DNA from: Numida meleagris
Lineage: Eukaryota; Chordata; Aves; Galliformes; Numididae
Assembly: GCF_002078875.1 (NCBI RefSeq)
Contig: NC_034410.1
Coordinates: 43,134,202-43,198,201, forward strand
Length of the DNA stretch: 64,000 nucleotides
Direction of reading: 5' to 3'
Position numbers and translations under genes: made by a program. Below the pieces are notes generated by a model. The model made no database searches. It saw only the letters and a program-made list of their open reading frames with translations, and was not told the origin of the DNA. Positions 1 to 13,627 of the stretch are shown piece by piece; position 1 is the first letter of the stretch, and each line of letters begins with the position of its first letter.

Positions 1-1211
1 GCCTTTCAGGCAGACTGAGAGGTGAATGGAACAGAGAGACAACAAGAGAATTGGGTTTAAAATGGACACCCAGCAAGTGCAGCATATGCATCCCTCAGGG
101 CCCCTCACTGTCACGGGAGGAACATGGCCTCCCCATTTGGATACAGCCCCCCAAAAAGGTCCCAGGGGTGATCCCATCCTTGGTGTGCTCAAGCTGAGGC
201 TACGCTCTCTGGAGCGAGATCCTTGGGACACAACATGTCTCTGCTGGGGGCTGGAGCGTTTAGGGAAAAGCAGCCTGCAATTTCAGTTCAACCATCTTGA
301 TTATGCAAGAGTGAAAAAACTGTCTTTTTTAACAGGTTTTGATCAGAAGTGTTGTGCTTGCAGAGATGGAGGTCTTCAGAGGAAATTTCTACTTGCTTCT
401 GATTTCATTGTTAAGAATAGCAACTTTTTAATTTTTAAGCTTTAAAATCCTGAGAATGCAGGGTACTCTATCCAAAGAATAGCTAATCAGAGCTATGCAT
501 TAATATCCAGACCGATTACATTTCAATGACTGAGCTTGGATCTAAAGCCTTGATTTTGCTTGTGTTTCTTTTCTTTTGGGGAGAAAATTCTCCTTAACTT
601 GCACTTTCAGTGCATTTCTGTTTCATGTTCTGCAGATCCCTCTCCTACTGGTGTCATGGAGTTTGCACAGAACAGCTATGGAGCACATCTGGAAAAAGAA
701 CTTTTGAGGCCTGTACTCCATGCCTGCCACACAAGGCATGGTGGGACCAACGACCAGCGAGGTTGCCTGTGCAAGACCATGGGATGTGTGAGGGATCAAG
801 TAACCAGCTCCCCATGCTTCAGACAAAAGCCTAAGGCAAAGAATAAAGCTCATTTGACTGAAGTGGAGAATAATCTATCGCCCGTCTTGCTGATTCATGA
901 CAGAAAATGAACATCTGGCTTAGTGTCATTGGAATATCAATAGCTTTGCAAATGGGAAGCTCTAAAGCATAAAGAAGGGAGCCATATGCTGCACAACACG
1001 TGTCATTAACTGCCTGAGGCGCTTCCTGTGCCTGGAGGAACCGCAGAGAGACCACGCTTTGCTTTGATCCCCAGCTTGCTCCATGTGATGGACACATCAT
1101 CATGGCATGCTTGGGTATCCCTTGTCAAAATCACACGGAACAATGGTAACCACTTTGAAAGCAGCTCATCTCTCTAAGCAAAAGCCATGCCTTCTTCAAG
1201 GAATCCTCTAC
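1..1211. other. CLEC3B intron 2 (partial)
   Basis: Follows the exon 2 donor at 1211-1210 on the minus strand. No C-type lectin coding sequence was found here in any frame. Open frames are short and show no recognisable domain. Confidence 0.75.
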
Positions 1212-1310
1212 CTGTCTGAAGTGCTTGCTTCTCCTTCAGTAGAGCAACCTCCTGAGAGATGTTGTCAATCATGGCCTTCAGGTCTTCAATCATTTTGAGG
1301 CTCACACCAT
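1212..1310 (-). CDS. CLEC3B: CLEC3B coding exon 2: trimerising coiled coil
   Basis: 99-bp exon preceded by a TTTCTCCAACAG acceptor and followed by a GTAGAG donor. It encodes DGVSLKMIEDLKAMIDNISQ followed by EVALLKEKQALQT, an amphipathic helix with hydrophobic heptad positions. This is the tetranectin trimerisation module. Identity rests mainly on the EVALLKEKQALQT segment, which is very like the mammalian protein. Confidence 0.94.
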
Positions 1311-4300
1311 CTGTTGGAGAAATCCAGAGAGCGCATAAACATCCACCACAGCCCCAAAGGAGGCAGCTGGAACTGTTTCTATCATCAAAAGTCCCCAATT
1401 CCCTGCCCACAGAGAAAGACAAAGAAGATTCACAAAGTCAACATCTGTACCCTAGTACATCTATCAGATAGCATTTAGTTGCTAGCCTGGTTGCACCATC
1501 GGTCCAGGTTCCTCAGGCTGGATTTTGGGGCATTGCTCTCCTCACTCATTAACCACCAACTCCTGGATTCAAGCATGGGCAGTGGTGGCACCAGGTCTGG
1601 GACTGCTGGCTCTGGGTGAATGACATGGCTGATCCAAGCACCATGGCTTAATATTCATGGTGTTTCCAGCAAAGCAAGCTGGTGTCAGGCAGGGGAATTG
1701 TGGTGACAGCAGCACCACTGCAGCGGGCTGCTCAAGCTAAAGCATTTGGGACCTCAGCTTCTGCTGCTGTACATTAGTATTGCATGAGGAGACCAGCCAA
1801 AAATTATTCTGGGAAGCACACTGATGGTACCTGGAGAGTAATGTCATCTGTGGCTTCCTTAGGTGAGAAGTGCAGCACAACCCCACTTTCATCGCAGCCT
1901 CCTTTGTAAAGCTAGTCTTTCCTCTACTGCAAGCCACAGTGATGTCTCCTAAGGCAAAGTGAGGTGAATGAGCTGCAAAAAACTCATCCCTTGAGTAAGA
2001 TTTTGCTAACATTAAACAGGGTCCTGTATCATGGATCACGCTGTTGCTGGGAAGGTCACCAGCCTGTGGCTTAGCACCAGCTCTCCTCTCTCTGGTTTCT
2101 CCTGCACAGAAGGACTGGTATGGGATGGAGGAGGTGGGAGATGGGACATAAAGGTTTGTGGTCATTGCACTATCCCTGCCACTCCTCAGTTTGCCCACAA
2201 AGTGGCAAGACAGGCTTCCTCCAGGGTCAGGGAGCTGGGGAGCTGAGCTATCAAGTGAGGCAAGTGGGGAAGGAACTTGAACGCTCATCAAACCTCCTGC
2301 CTGAAGTTTACATGTGTCATGAATACAAAAGCACAGAGGGACAAGGAGGAGAGCCTGAAGCTGCTTTGCTCCTTGCTCAATTAACTTTAATGGGCTCAGT
2401 TGCAATTCAGGCACTAGCTATTATTTTGGTGCCTTGATGAAAATACTTTGTGGGAAACAGCTAATTAGCACAGTTGTTTATCCACGTAAGCCTCTCGTCT
2501 AGCAGAACAAATGTCCCCCAGGTTTAAGTAACATCCAAAGGCCATTGTGAGACACTCTCAGTGAGACTTGTCAGGGCAGCTACATATGTTGCTCCACCTG
2601 GGAGCAAGAGTAGTATTTGTCTGTGCACCTTTATTTCCTGAAGGCTCACTTCTGTAAGCTGTGATCAAAGCTGTTGCATGGCTTTGGGGCTGCTGAAGCC
2701 AGCAGGGTGCCAGTGCTGTCCCTGGGAGCCAGAGCAAGTCCTGGCGTGGCCATTCACAAACAGGAAGGCTGAGGATAGGGGCAAGAGGAGAAGGGAATCG
2801 CAGAACGAGCTGGGTCAAGATGCTCTGGTTATGAAAACTTCACAAGCAATGTGCGTGAGGCTGCAAATGGGGGCTCAGGGCTGATTTTACTTGTTGTAAT
2901 GGCACGTTGCATAAGCTATGCCTCAGCCCAGCCTGTCCCAGGAGCACAGGAGGGGATGGGGCCCTATGCATGGGGTTTGTGTTGCTGGGAATGTCCACAG
3001 GCACTTTCTGAGGTCTCTTCCTTACTGACATTGAGGCTCTGAGATCACATGGGAATTGGGGCAGAGTCAGGAGCAGAGCCCATGTCAGCCTCTACCTGCT
3101 GATTTGCAGGTACCTGCATCAGGACTCCAAATACCTTAAAAATACATGTGCGAGCTACACAGAGGTGCTCCCTCCATGCCCCCATGGACCCTGCCTGGCT
3201 GTGATCAGGGGAAGCCTCCAGCACCAGGATCCCTATCCTGGACCCTCTCCCAGTGGCATTGCCCCTGCAGCTGCAGTCACCCCCGCGGGCAAATCCTGCC
3301 CACCCCCACCCCGCCAGGGTTCAGAGAGGGTTTACTGAAGTGCTGCAGCTGGAGCAATTACTGGGAGCAATTTGAGAGGGGAATAAAACAACAGGCAGAG
3401 TGAATGTGTTATTTCAGCATTTTTGAAATGGTACTTTTGGATTTTTCTTGGTGAAAAGGCACCCTTTTTGCTCTGAAGGAGATCCAAATGTAAGCAATAA
3501 TTACATCATGAAGAAAGAAAAGAAATAGCACAAAGAAAGACAAGAGAAAAGAGATCTGAAATGGCTTGGCTCGAAGCATCGATTTCTTTCTTCCATATGT
3601 GGCTTGGCCACACAGATTAAGAAATACAAACCCAACAAAATGCCCCAACTCTCCCATGGCTTTGCCCTGCCCAAGCCATCCCAGTGAAGGGCAGGGGGAC
3701 TGGGAGGGGATTGCTGGTGGCCCTCACTCCCTCCATCTGGCCACCAAGTGGGACAGGAACAAGAATGAGGGACAGGAGAGTGACATTCCATCCTTACCAT
3801 GAGTGGGCTTGGAGGTGGCAAGGGATGAAGAGGAGTCTCAGGAGATGGGGCTCCCATCACTTCCAGTGACAGGGAGAGAAAGGTAAGATCTCCCTAAGAA
3901 ATGAGATTCCCTCCTCCTACATCATGAAAGTGCAATGCAGACAAATGCCCCGTATCAATCTAAGGTGGTATTTTTGCTATTCAACACAGGCAGAAACCAC
4001 TGCTGTGGACTAAGCAGATCTGCGCCAATTTCATAGAGAGATCCACTGGGAGAAAATGGAAAAGTTTCTCAAGGACAGGGTCTGACAAAAATAGCCCCTG
4101 GGAGAGCGCGGCCAAGCGAATTCCTGGGATGCTTCCTTCCCACTCTCGTTTGCTCCAAAGAGCGAAGCGCCTGCGAAGCAGCTCACCGCCTGCTCTGTGC
4201 TCTGGGTGTCTGCTCTGAGCTGCGGAGAGGAGGGATGAGGAGGAAAGCACTTAAAAATGATGAGCCGTGCTGCTCGGGATAGGTGATGTATTGCTGCCTG

Positions 4301-4759
4301 CTCCTGGCTACAGCTCTGCCACAGCTGTCACTTAACTTCTGGAAAATGAATGAGCAGAGGTAGGGGCTGGAGGAAGGGAGATTGTAGCGGAGGGGAAGTT
4401 TGGGAAGAGCCGGAGAGAGGACACAGAAAACATGGTGCCCTCTGACCCTCAGGCTGTCCCACTGCATACATTCACGGCAGCAACCTGCCCGAACCACTTC
4501 TCTATCCTTTCTAATTTAGGAAAGCATTCCTACAGGCGTTAGAAGAAAAAGAGACTTCCTTAGGTTTTTAAATGCTAAAAGCCCCATTAGAGCACCCCTA
4601 ACTGTGCCAAGTGCCCCCCACACCAGGCAGGATCCCACAGGCTCAGTCCTTACCTTTCTTGGAGGCCGCCGGCTTCTGCCTGCCCTTGCCGTTCTGCTGG
4701 ACAGAGACGTGAGCGAGGGAGACGAGGCAGAGCAGCAGGCAGGCTCCCCGCAGCGCCAT
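1212..4759 (-). CDS. CLEC3B: CLEC3B (tetranectin), partial: coding exons 1 and 2 only
   Basis: Secreted C-type lectin-like plasma protein that forms trimers through an N-terminal alpha-helical coiled coil and binds plasminogen kringle 4 and heparin (family knowledge). Two coding exons are visible on the minus strand: 4654-4759 and 1212-1310. Joined, they read in frame as a signal peptide, a short Lys-rich segment and then a helix containing the hallmark run QEVALLKEKQALQT. Splice sites are canonical: donor GT after 4654, acceptor AG before 1310, donor GT after 1212, with phases that fit. The exon encoding the lectin domain is not in bases 1-1211 on either strand and must lie further left. The start is the only ATG opening directly onto a hydrophobic signal sequence. 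The gene is cut by the window edge, not broken. Confidence 0.93.
1311..4653. other. CLEC3B intron 1
   Basis: Lies between the two CLEC3B coding exons. It contains a 225-codon minus-strand open frame (1737-2414) with no recognisable domain or splice context, probably chance. No clear mobile element was seen. Confidence 0.8.
4654..4759 (-). CDS. CLEC3B: CLEC3B coding exon 1: signal peptide and basic N-terminus
   Basis: Encodes MALRGACLLLCLVSLAHVSV followed by a Gln/Asn/Lys-rich stretch ending in SKKG. The hydrophobic core LLLCLVSL marks a secretory signal peptide. The basic stretch matches the heparin-binding region known at the tetranectin N-terminus. The exon ends in phase 1 at a GTAAGG donor. 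Confidence 0.92.
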
Positions 4760-4830
4760 GCCGAGCACTGAGCCGAGCGGGACTGACTGCGCTCGGCCCA
4801 ACACGCCGGCTTTAATCAGCAGCGTCTGGC
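4760..4830 (-). promoter_or_regulatory. CLEC3B: CLEC3B proximal promoter and 5' UTR
   Basis: Upstream of the CLEC3B ATG on the minus strand there is a TATA-like GATTAAAG at about 4810-4817, inside GC-rich sequence. That spacing would place transcription start near 4785 and give a short 5' UTR. This is motif-based inference only. Confidence 0.4.
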
Positions 4831-7800
4831 CAAGGAGCTGGCCCCGGGCTGCTCGCGGCTTCCAGCGGCCACAGGGAGGGCCCAAGCGGCTCCGGCCAAT
4901 GCTGAAAGCGGCCCAGCCAGCTTTCGTCGCTTGTTTTTGTTAAAAAATAATAAAAAAAACACGCACATGAAAAAAAAAAAAAAACCCGCAAGCCTACCGA
5001 GAGGCAATTCAGCTGAACCTAAGGGAACGGCTGGGAATACAGTTGGAATGATTCCCTATGGCTCTCAGCATGGTGCTGAGGGATTGGTCTCGCATTTCGG
5101 CGATGGCAGTGGCACTGTGAATCACAAAAACCCGACATTTCTCCCCTCACTTAACTCAGAATCTGTAGCCATCGGTGCTTGTTCTCCTGGGGGTTAAACC
5201 AACCCAGCTTCCCCTGTGTGCCAGGCCAGGCGGCAGAGGCTGGCGATGGTGCAGGACAGGGAGGTTCTGGCCTCAGGCAGTGCTGTCACGGGTGTTTGCC
5301 ACTGCTTCTCTTTGTGCCCCTGGGGCTGGGGACAGCTCTGGGCATTCATGCTCAGTATTGACTCCTGTGCTACAAAGGGGAGAGCCGCACGGGAGGCAAG
5401 CTGAGCACCCATGTCTTCCCCATGGCCACTGACAGGATTTGGGTCTCTGCTCAGTATGGGGAACCTTAAGGTTTATAAACAGCCCTCAGCTGTGAGGCGT
5501 GACTTGGGGTGGTGGGAATGTTTCTCACAAAGATGTTTTGCCCTCACGGGATCTCAGGGTGACTTCATGGCAGCTCTGTGGCCTAAGCGCAAACCACTGC
5601 CAGATTTTTGGGAAGCTGTAGTCGTTCTGGAGCTGCAGCACGGGGTGTGAGTCCTTTCTGTGGGAGGAACAAGGAATCTCACAGCAAGTGGAATAAATTC
5701 ATGTATGGAGAGGAGAAGAACAAAGTGCTTTGTGCAGCCATCATCAACTGAAATCATTTCTGAAAAAAAAAAAAAGTAAGATGCTGCCCAGCACACTGGG
5801 AGCCACTAGAGTTGTATGAGCATAAAAGATCTGAAATAAAAAGGGGTATGCATAGAAAAAGAACTGCTGTTGATTTTGTTTGGCTGCAGCTGTGTTACAC
5901 TGCCTAGCTCCTGTGCTGAGTAGGCAAAGCCCTCACTCCTACCTGAACAGAGCTCAGCAGCAGTCCAATCTTCAAAGCCAAGGAAATGGGTTTGATCTTC
6001 ACTCCCTGTTACCACAAACACACACACACACGGTCCCACTCAGACTCAAGCAAGAGAACAAATATTTGGCGGGATTTATCACCCTCCCTGCTGGCCTGTC
6101 CCAAAGGAGGATGGAGCCCTAGAGGTGCCAAACGCCTTCACACCCATGTGTGTTCCCTTCCCTTGACACTCGAGCAGCGTCTCCCTGTCCAGAAGGGCTT
6201 TTGGTTCGCTCAGCACCTCCTGGTTTTCCTTGGCTGCAGATCTGCTCGCCTGTCATTTCCCTGATTCATGTTCAGCCACACGGGGAAAAAAACTGAAACA
6301 CCCTCTGTGAAACACAACTCGGGCGTGGAGCCACCTAGTCCCTGCCCACAGGATTTGGATGGTTGAGGTTCCCGAAGGGAAAGGCTTTTGGCCAGCACCA
6401 TCTCAACAAGTGGCTTGCAGCAAAGGGGTCCCTCCTGCAGCAGCCAGCAGGTATCAGGTTTTTACCAGGTTCACTCCAGGTGGGACTTCCACCTACCATG
6501 AACGCCAAATGTCATCTTTGCTTTTCTTGGAAAAGAAAGGAAGTAGTAGGCTCAAAAAACTCATCTCCACGAGACCTATTTGACAGAGGCTAACACAGAC
6601 AGAAAATTGAAATGTTTGGCATTGCAAAGGTTCCTAAACCCACATGAACTCACTCAACAGTACAGAGCTCATTGGCTGCTGTAGCAGATCCAGGACTGAG
6701 GTGCTTATGGGGAAGGGCTGGGTATGGGCTGGAGGGCTCTTGCCCACACGAAGCTCACATCCTGTCTGGGCTTCTGCTGAGGCCTGAGACTCGCATTAAA
6801 TAACAGGGACATCAATGGCCTTTTGTGTGCTGGCACCTCGGCCAGATAGAACGCTTCTGAGATCGGGGTGACTCACATATGTTATGTAATCGAGGTGGGT
6901 AGAGGTAATCCTCTTCATTAGCTGAACTAATACATCTGGAAGACGATGAGGTTTTGGCCACTGGAATCTTTTGCTTTCCAGGCTGAAAGCTGAAAGTGAA
7001 GCCACAAAGTTGGGAGCTGAAGAGCCACAGCTGGGAGCCTCATTAAGCACAGATAATGAGAGGGAAGGAGGAGCAGGACTTGGAGAAGGGAGCAGCAGGT
7101 AACTCACAGAAGGGCTAACCAGAGGGAGGAATGCAAGATGCCAAGAAACCAATTTTATTGTTTGTATTTATATGCATAATCTGGAATTCAGAATTCTACT
7201 TTCCAGTAAAAGCACTTTACTCTCTTGTTTCAAGATGGGTCTGTGGTCAGACAGACAGCAACTCCTGTCAGCTGCGAGGAGCCCGGTTTGAGGTAAAAAG
7301 AGAGGGCAAAAGAAAGTGTGCTTAGGGAGACTGCCCAAGGGCTGCAGAGGTTTACGTGGCTCTGGGAAACCCAGTAAGTAGGTTGAGATGCTGTATTTGG
7401 AGAGGGTTCAGCTAGCAAAACAGTGGCTGGAAGGAGCCCATGGAAGGAAGCTGGATGCTCCTGGCAAAGATGCAGACCTGTGATTTCGTGCCCAGCTGGG
7501 CAAGGAAATGGGCAGCAAGATCAGAGGCAATTTTGATCCAGCTCCAAGGAAACACGTGGGGATTGCCAAGCCAAGTAATGCACAAGTGCCGCCGCACAAT
7601 GGCTGGAAAGTAGAAGGGTGGACTATATAACAGCTTTCACACGGTTATTATCGAGATAGGCAATCACCAGCCCTGGCTGCTCAAGGCTAAGCTACCAGCC
7701 CAAAGGCAGGCTGCAGCAATGCCAAGCCATGCTCGCTCCACACAGGGCAGCAGGAGCACAGAAAAGTTGCTCAGGGAAGTGTCCTGCACAGGGGAGACTT

Positions 7801-9542
7801 GAAGGCATCTTCACACACGGGCCATGCAACAACCTCAGGAACAGAAGAAAAACAGTGGTGGACAGCAAAAATGTATTCTAAGGATGTGGGAGAACAGAGG
7901 AAAATCTCTGGTGCTGGCCACCTTGTGAACTTGTGCTGGCATCAGTCCTGATTTCCGCCGGCGTAAACAACATCAGAACAGGTTAAAATGGAAAGAGTTG
8001 AATCTATGGATCATTGTTTCAAGAGAAGGAACACGATAATACTTCAGGAAAGGGTGGTTTTCGTAAGGACAATGATGGGGAAAATGAAGGAGTCAGCACT
8101 TGGCCAAAATGTTCTCTCCGGTACCAGCACTTGGAAACTGGCCTTGAGCCTAAGGAGGGAGCTTTTCCATCCCATGGCACGGCAGGAGCAGCTTACCTCC
8201 CTACCTCATACACTCTAGGGGCCACAGGGCAGAAGGATCTGTGCTAAGAGATTCTCAGGCCTTAAACCGAACCCAATTAAAGCCAAACCACTTGAGTTCA
8301 AGTGCCAGGAGCTGCTCAGCATCTTCCCATTTCCAAAAGGAGATGCACCAAAGGATTCACTCCTGCTCCTGCTCAGAGCATGCAGACTCCATTGGGCTAG
8401 GGTAAGACCCATCCATCTTCACTGCTTTTCTTCCTGCCCATCATTCATAGCCTAAAGTCTGACCGGCCAAAGGATAACTGTAGACAAGTGTCTAAATTGA
8501 ACGTTAAATCTCTGGAGAAATTCCCGATTGTGTAGGTTTGCTGAGTAAAATGTAAGAAATCATCTGTCTCACCATTGGCACAAGTGAAGACATTGCCGAA
8601 GTAAAAGTCAGTATTTTGGGACTGGGAAGCAGACAGCCATTCTGCCAGCTTTCAATCCAGTTGCATGTCTTCCCCATCGTTGAGCAACTGGTTTGCTTCC
8701 ATGTAGCTGCAGATGCTGAATTAGGGGGTTGTAAGAGAATTTCTATGAATTTTATGAATTCAGAGAAAAAGCTGCATGATCAGACAGTGGGAAGAAAGCA
8801 ATGGGTGTGCTTAGAAAGCCTTATCAGATCACAGTTGGAGGAAGGAAGAGAAGAAGGACCTCATACAGGACTGTTCAGCACATGGGTTCCCAACCCTGGC
8901 AATACCCAAACTTACCATCTGCAAAAACCCAGCGAGACCACATGCAGTGAGAGCATTCTGGTGACAGAAGCCGCCAGGCTGGTGGCTCCCAGTGCCTCCA
9001 ACACCTGCATGGAGTTGGCACAGCTGTACTCCTGTGGTGACAGCTGGGGGACATGTTGGCTGTCTCAGGAAGTGGCTGAGATTGCATTTCCTTCTTCCCC
9101 TCCCGCAGTATTAGCGAAGGGGCCTCAGCAGCTAGGGAGATCAAATGTGAGCTAGTGACATGACACAAGAACTCCAGGGTGCCTGTATTGCTGATCTTAA
9201 TCAGCAGGATGACAACAGAGATGTTTATAGAGCTCGTAAGAAAACCTTAGCCTTATTAAAGCATTCCAACGGGTAAAACTGAGGTTGGAACAATCTCTGG
9301 GGAGTCATTAACAGCAGCATATCAAACAGTCAAGTGTTGTTTTGCAGGAATGGCAAAAATATATGTTATTGGATAGCGAAGAATGCAGCTAATTAAAGGA
9401 AAAGCAAAAGCACCACGCTCTCTCTATAGAGAGATGGGTGCCAAAGTGCCCAGCTTTCAGTTTGGCCTTTTCCTATTTGCAAGTCCATGAAACTCATGGG
9501 AACTGCCGATGGCTGGGAAACCAGGCCACTGTGACTTAGGTC

Positions 9543-9690
9543 GGGTCACAGAATTACAGAATATCCCGAGATGGAAGGCATCCACAAGGATTACTGAGTC
9601 CAGCTCTTGGCTCCACACTGGACCACCCAAAAACCAAACCTTGTTTCTGAGAGCGCTGTCCAAAATGCTCCTTGAACCCTTTAGTTTTCT
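9543..9690 (-). mobile_element. CR1 LINE fragment (3' end)
   Basis: Read on the plus strand it begins CACAGAATTACAGAATATCC and continues through GGAAGGCATCC and CCAGCTCTTGGCTCC. This is the reverse complement of the familiar CR1 3' end that finishes in ATTCTGTGATTCTGTG-type repeats. Similarity fades after about 9690, so this is a 5'-truncated copy, as is usual for CR1. Confidence 0.8.
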
Positions 9691-11544
9691 TTGCTTCTGG
9701 ACTCAAAAACCCGTGGCTCTGTGCAGGACCAGCAACAAGTGCTGGTCAGTGACATCTGCTCTGGCTGCTCCAGCCAGCCAGGCCGTGGTGCCACACAGTG
9801 ATATCACTGTGATGATGTGGGCATCATGGTGATGTTTGAGCATCTCCCAACAGAACCCCCTGACAGATCCATTGGATTTCGCTTGCTGATTGGCAGGGTG
9901 AAGACTGGCTCACCACAGAAATACCTCTGTGTGAGAACTTCCATTAAACTGAGACAAGGAAAATTAAAATTGAGCTGCCTGAATCAGTAGGGTCTTCCAT
10001 TTCTGAGCCAGAGAAGCTGGGTGAGTCCTCAGGCTCCCCTTTTCCTCATCCTCCAGGACAGGATGAGAAGGAACGCTGCTCCAGCATGGATAAAAGAAGA
10101 AAAGGATTCACAAACTTCTTCTGATGAAGAGCAAACCAAATGTTTCCCTCTCATTTCTTCTGAGGCAAGCCAAGCCAGTATCTCAAGCCACGACCCAAGC
10201 CGGCGCTGCTGCAACCCTGCCAGACCCTGCTGCAGCAGCAGAGAGGGAAACATGTCAGCCTCTGGCCCCCTCCCTGCTGCCACCGAGCAGCAGCCAGACC
10301 TCGGCTGCCACTTCTGCTCCTCTTCCTCAAATGGGACCCAGGTTTACAACTGGCCCAGCACAGCAGGAGCTTCCCCGGCACCCACAGGCAGCAGAGCGGC
10401 AGCTCCTCGGGCCTTCCTCACCTCATCCTTCGCAGCAGCCATGCTGGCAGCAGCCATGCTGGGGACACCTGATGGGCAGCCCTGTCCTGCCCCAGTGGCA
10501 CCTGCAGCTCTCACCAGGCACATGCAGGGGATGCACCAGCACTCAAGGATGGGATCCACTGTAGACAGCAGTGAGAGCAGCACCAGTTACAGGTTCATAA
10601 GTTGAGAGATCATAGATAAGATCGTTCTGGAAAGATGTTTGAGTAATACACCTTCTCCGTTCTCAGGTCCTTTTATCTATTTATTTATTTAATGGTTCTG
10701 GAAATAAAATGTTTGAATAATTAACCTTTTCAGATGTCATGTCCTTTTAGTCATTCATTCATTCATTTATTTAATGCTGACATCACAGACAGATCTGTAT
10801 TTTGTCTCTCAAAAGGAAGAAGAAGCAATGGTTCTAATATCAACTTAATGGTCTTCGTTAAAGAAAAGAATCAAGCTCTATGTTCTTAGCCTGCTAATTT
10901 CAAGAGACAGCTACCCCAATGAAGCCTTTCAAGTGGTACTTTCTGATTCATACTGCTCCCAAGAGTCGTACTATGGCAGTGTTGATCCTGCCCTCTGGGA
11001 ATCTTTTCAATATATCAGGAAGTCTGAAGATCACATTAGAGACGCAATAAATTGCCAAAACATGAGCTATATCTTATTGGCAGGCATAGGGCAGCTTGTC
11101 TGGTATGCATATTTTCATTTAAATTTTATCTTTGCTTTGGAATTCATCTAAAAGAATGTGTGGGCTGATGCACTTAAACACAGGCACTAATATCCAAAAA
11201 CACAAGGAGAGAGGGACTGCGCATCCAAAGCTCTAACCCCAAACCAGCACCAGGCACCTGGCAGCACAGCGAGGAGCAAGATCAGGAGAAACCTGCCCCT
11301 GCTAAGCACAGTGAACAGGAGCACCCACGCTGTGTCCCTGTGGCAGCAGCTGGCTCGCACTAGTGCAAATGGGCAGGAGCTGAGCAAGAACCAAAGGGTG
11401 TGTGAGCAGGGTCAAGCTGTGCTAAAGGAAGTTTTCATGAAGTCTGACTGGAGGTGGGATGGGCCCTTTCCTCCCCCTTTGCCTTAGTTCCCCTGTAAGG
11501 GGGCAACAAGCTCTCTTCTCCATCCCAAACTAAACAAAGGTTGG

Positions 11545-11630
11545 CGACCCTGCACTCAGCAGGGGGGTTGAAACTTGATGATCTTTGAGGTCCTTTTCAA
11601 CCCAGGCCATTCTATGATTCTATGAATTCC
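11545..11630 (+). mobile_element. CR1 LINE fragment (3' terminus)
   Basis: Contains GATGATCTTTGAGGTCC, TTTTCAACCCAGGCC and the terminal ATTCTATGATTCTATGA octamer repeats that define the avian CR1 3' end. It is a very short 5'-truncated copy in the plus orientation. Confidence 0.88.
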
Positions 11631-13627
11631 AACGCTGAATCGCTACTGTAGTTGCAAAATGTTGGCTGATCAGGTTTCCTAGACTTGGTAAGACTGCTCT
11701 GTATCACCCTGAAAGTAAACACAGACCCAAGGGAATGAACACAAGCAGCAAACCAGCCACCTTTGCTGACCTACAGCCTAGCCCTGAGGGGCCTGTCCCT
11801 ATCAAACAGGCCTTTAGGCTGGGATACGCAGGGGAGGTGGGGGAAAATAGAAAAACAGGCTAACAGCGAGGTAAATTGCAGCTTGGTGCTTTTTGGGTAA
11901 CACAAGCAGAAGCCTATGAGGACTCCCCAGACTCCTCATCTCTAGCACACGACTTTCAGCCTCTTGACACTCCCAGCAGAAGCACTTTATTTCTGGGACA
12001 AACACAGAGCTATCCTGCTCCACAGATGTTTCCTCTTAGCTCTACTGGACTCAAGTCAATGAAAACGTGGCAATATCTGCACAGCAACACATGGAACTTT
12101 CCACCAGCCCAAATGGGAACAGGAGCAGTCTCAGTTGAAGCCTTTATGAAAAATCTCCAATTGCTATTTTTGTTTGGGGTGGAAGGGAGGAGTTGGAAAG
12201 CAAAGAAAATAGAAATGGGCAGCATAGTCCTTCACATGCCTGAGAACCACAGCCTCAGAGATTTCTTGGCAGATGTTGTATCAACTGGGAGAGCTGCAGG
12301 CCCTTTCACCCCTGTCTGAGCTTTGTTTATCCATTTGGGCTATGAGTTGGTAGCAGTAAATCTCCAGGGGCGGCTGTGTAATGCTTTTGGCTTGGCTCTT
12401 TATTTACATCTCAGGGGTAGAAGCAGCCCCAGGCTGAACTGGAGTCACATTCTACCCCACTGCTTTTCAGTGCCACTAGATGGGAGGTAGGGAGCACATG
12501 GACCAAACAGGATCCCCAAAAGACCTCAAAGTACTTTGCCTGCTTACACAGCTACAAAGCAAGGAGGGAGGACACAAACAGTTGAAGGAGCCTAGTTCTC
12601 AGGCTAACTATTTGTTTTCCCAAGTAACAAGAACAGAGGGAATGCATGTACATTCACCTCCACAGATGGATCACTTAACACCCCTGAGATGTGGTGGGGT
12701 TTCTTTTTCTCCCAGCCTTCATAACAACTAATTTAACCTGAAAAAGACCAGGAGAGGGGGCAAGAAAGCATCCTACCACCACTGGTGAAGCTATGACTAT
12801 CATTGGTAACTTGCAAAAAGTTTGAGGTTCCTTCAGCTGGAAGGCTACATAGAAATATACTATTACTACCATGTTACAAAAATATCCTGAAAGTAACTCT
12901 AGGCAGCCCTCTCATACATAATCACAAATCTTTAATAAAACAGGCAACAGCTCTGCAGAGAACAGCTGCAGTGTAAGACTTGCAACCCTCATTTAGATGA
13001 ACCATTTTCTGAAACGTTAAACAATACATAACCAAACAAAAACGGCCTGCGATATGCCTAAGGCACTGTAAATGGTTTCTCTCCCTTCAGTTTTCTTTCT
13101 TTCTAGAAGTAGCTCTGCATGGCAAGGAATTAATCACATCTACTTTAAAACTTACATCAGGTTAGTCTTTGCCTCACATAGAATAACTCTACTGGAGTAA
13201 CTAAAGATCATCTATATAATCATTATCACTTCTTGTCTCTGTTACCATAACTTACCTAACCCATCACTTAAGGTACAGAAAGGGACCTCCAAACTATTTG
13301 AAATAGTCATCTTGGGCAAATGTTGTGGAATTTTTAATCTTCTTACTCATTATAGTATTGGCTGCACATATTTGACATATACAGCAGCACCGCGCTTCAC
13401 CTTGAATAATGTGAGCTCCAGGAAAGGCCTGAAGAGATTTTGAGATCACTGTTTTAACGTGAGCATAGTTGTTTTGTGCTATATCCATAGCTCTCCTTCA
13501 GCAAACATGTTCCACTCAAGAAATTTCTTTATCTAGTATTAGGAAATTACAACAGGAAACTGAAGAAAAGCTGCTCGACTAAAAGGTAAAGGATTTGGGG
13601 ATTAGTGTTGTAGCTTTTGCCATAGTG

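Noticed and set aside
1..1211. Possible CLEC3B lectin-domain exon at the left edge
   Set aside because: No frame on the minus strand shows the C-type lectin pattern; the exon must lie outside the window.
1737..2414. 225-codon minus-strand open frame in CLEC3B intron 1
   Set aside because: No recognisable domain, no splice sites that would join it to CLEC3B in phase, low-complexity intronic context.
8616..9155. 179-codon plus-strand open frame in the intergenic region
   Set aside because: No recognisable motif or transcript signals; consistent with chance.
10021..10605. 194-codon plus-strand open frame with Ser/Ala-rich product
   Set aside because: Biased composition, another frame and the opposite strand are also open, no domain or exon signals.
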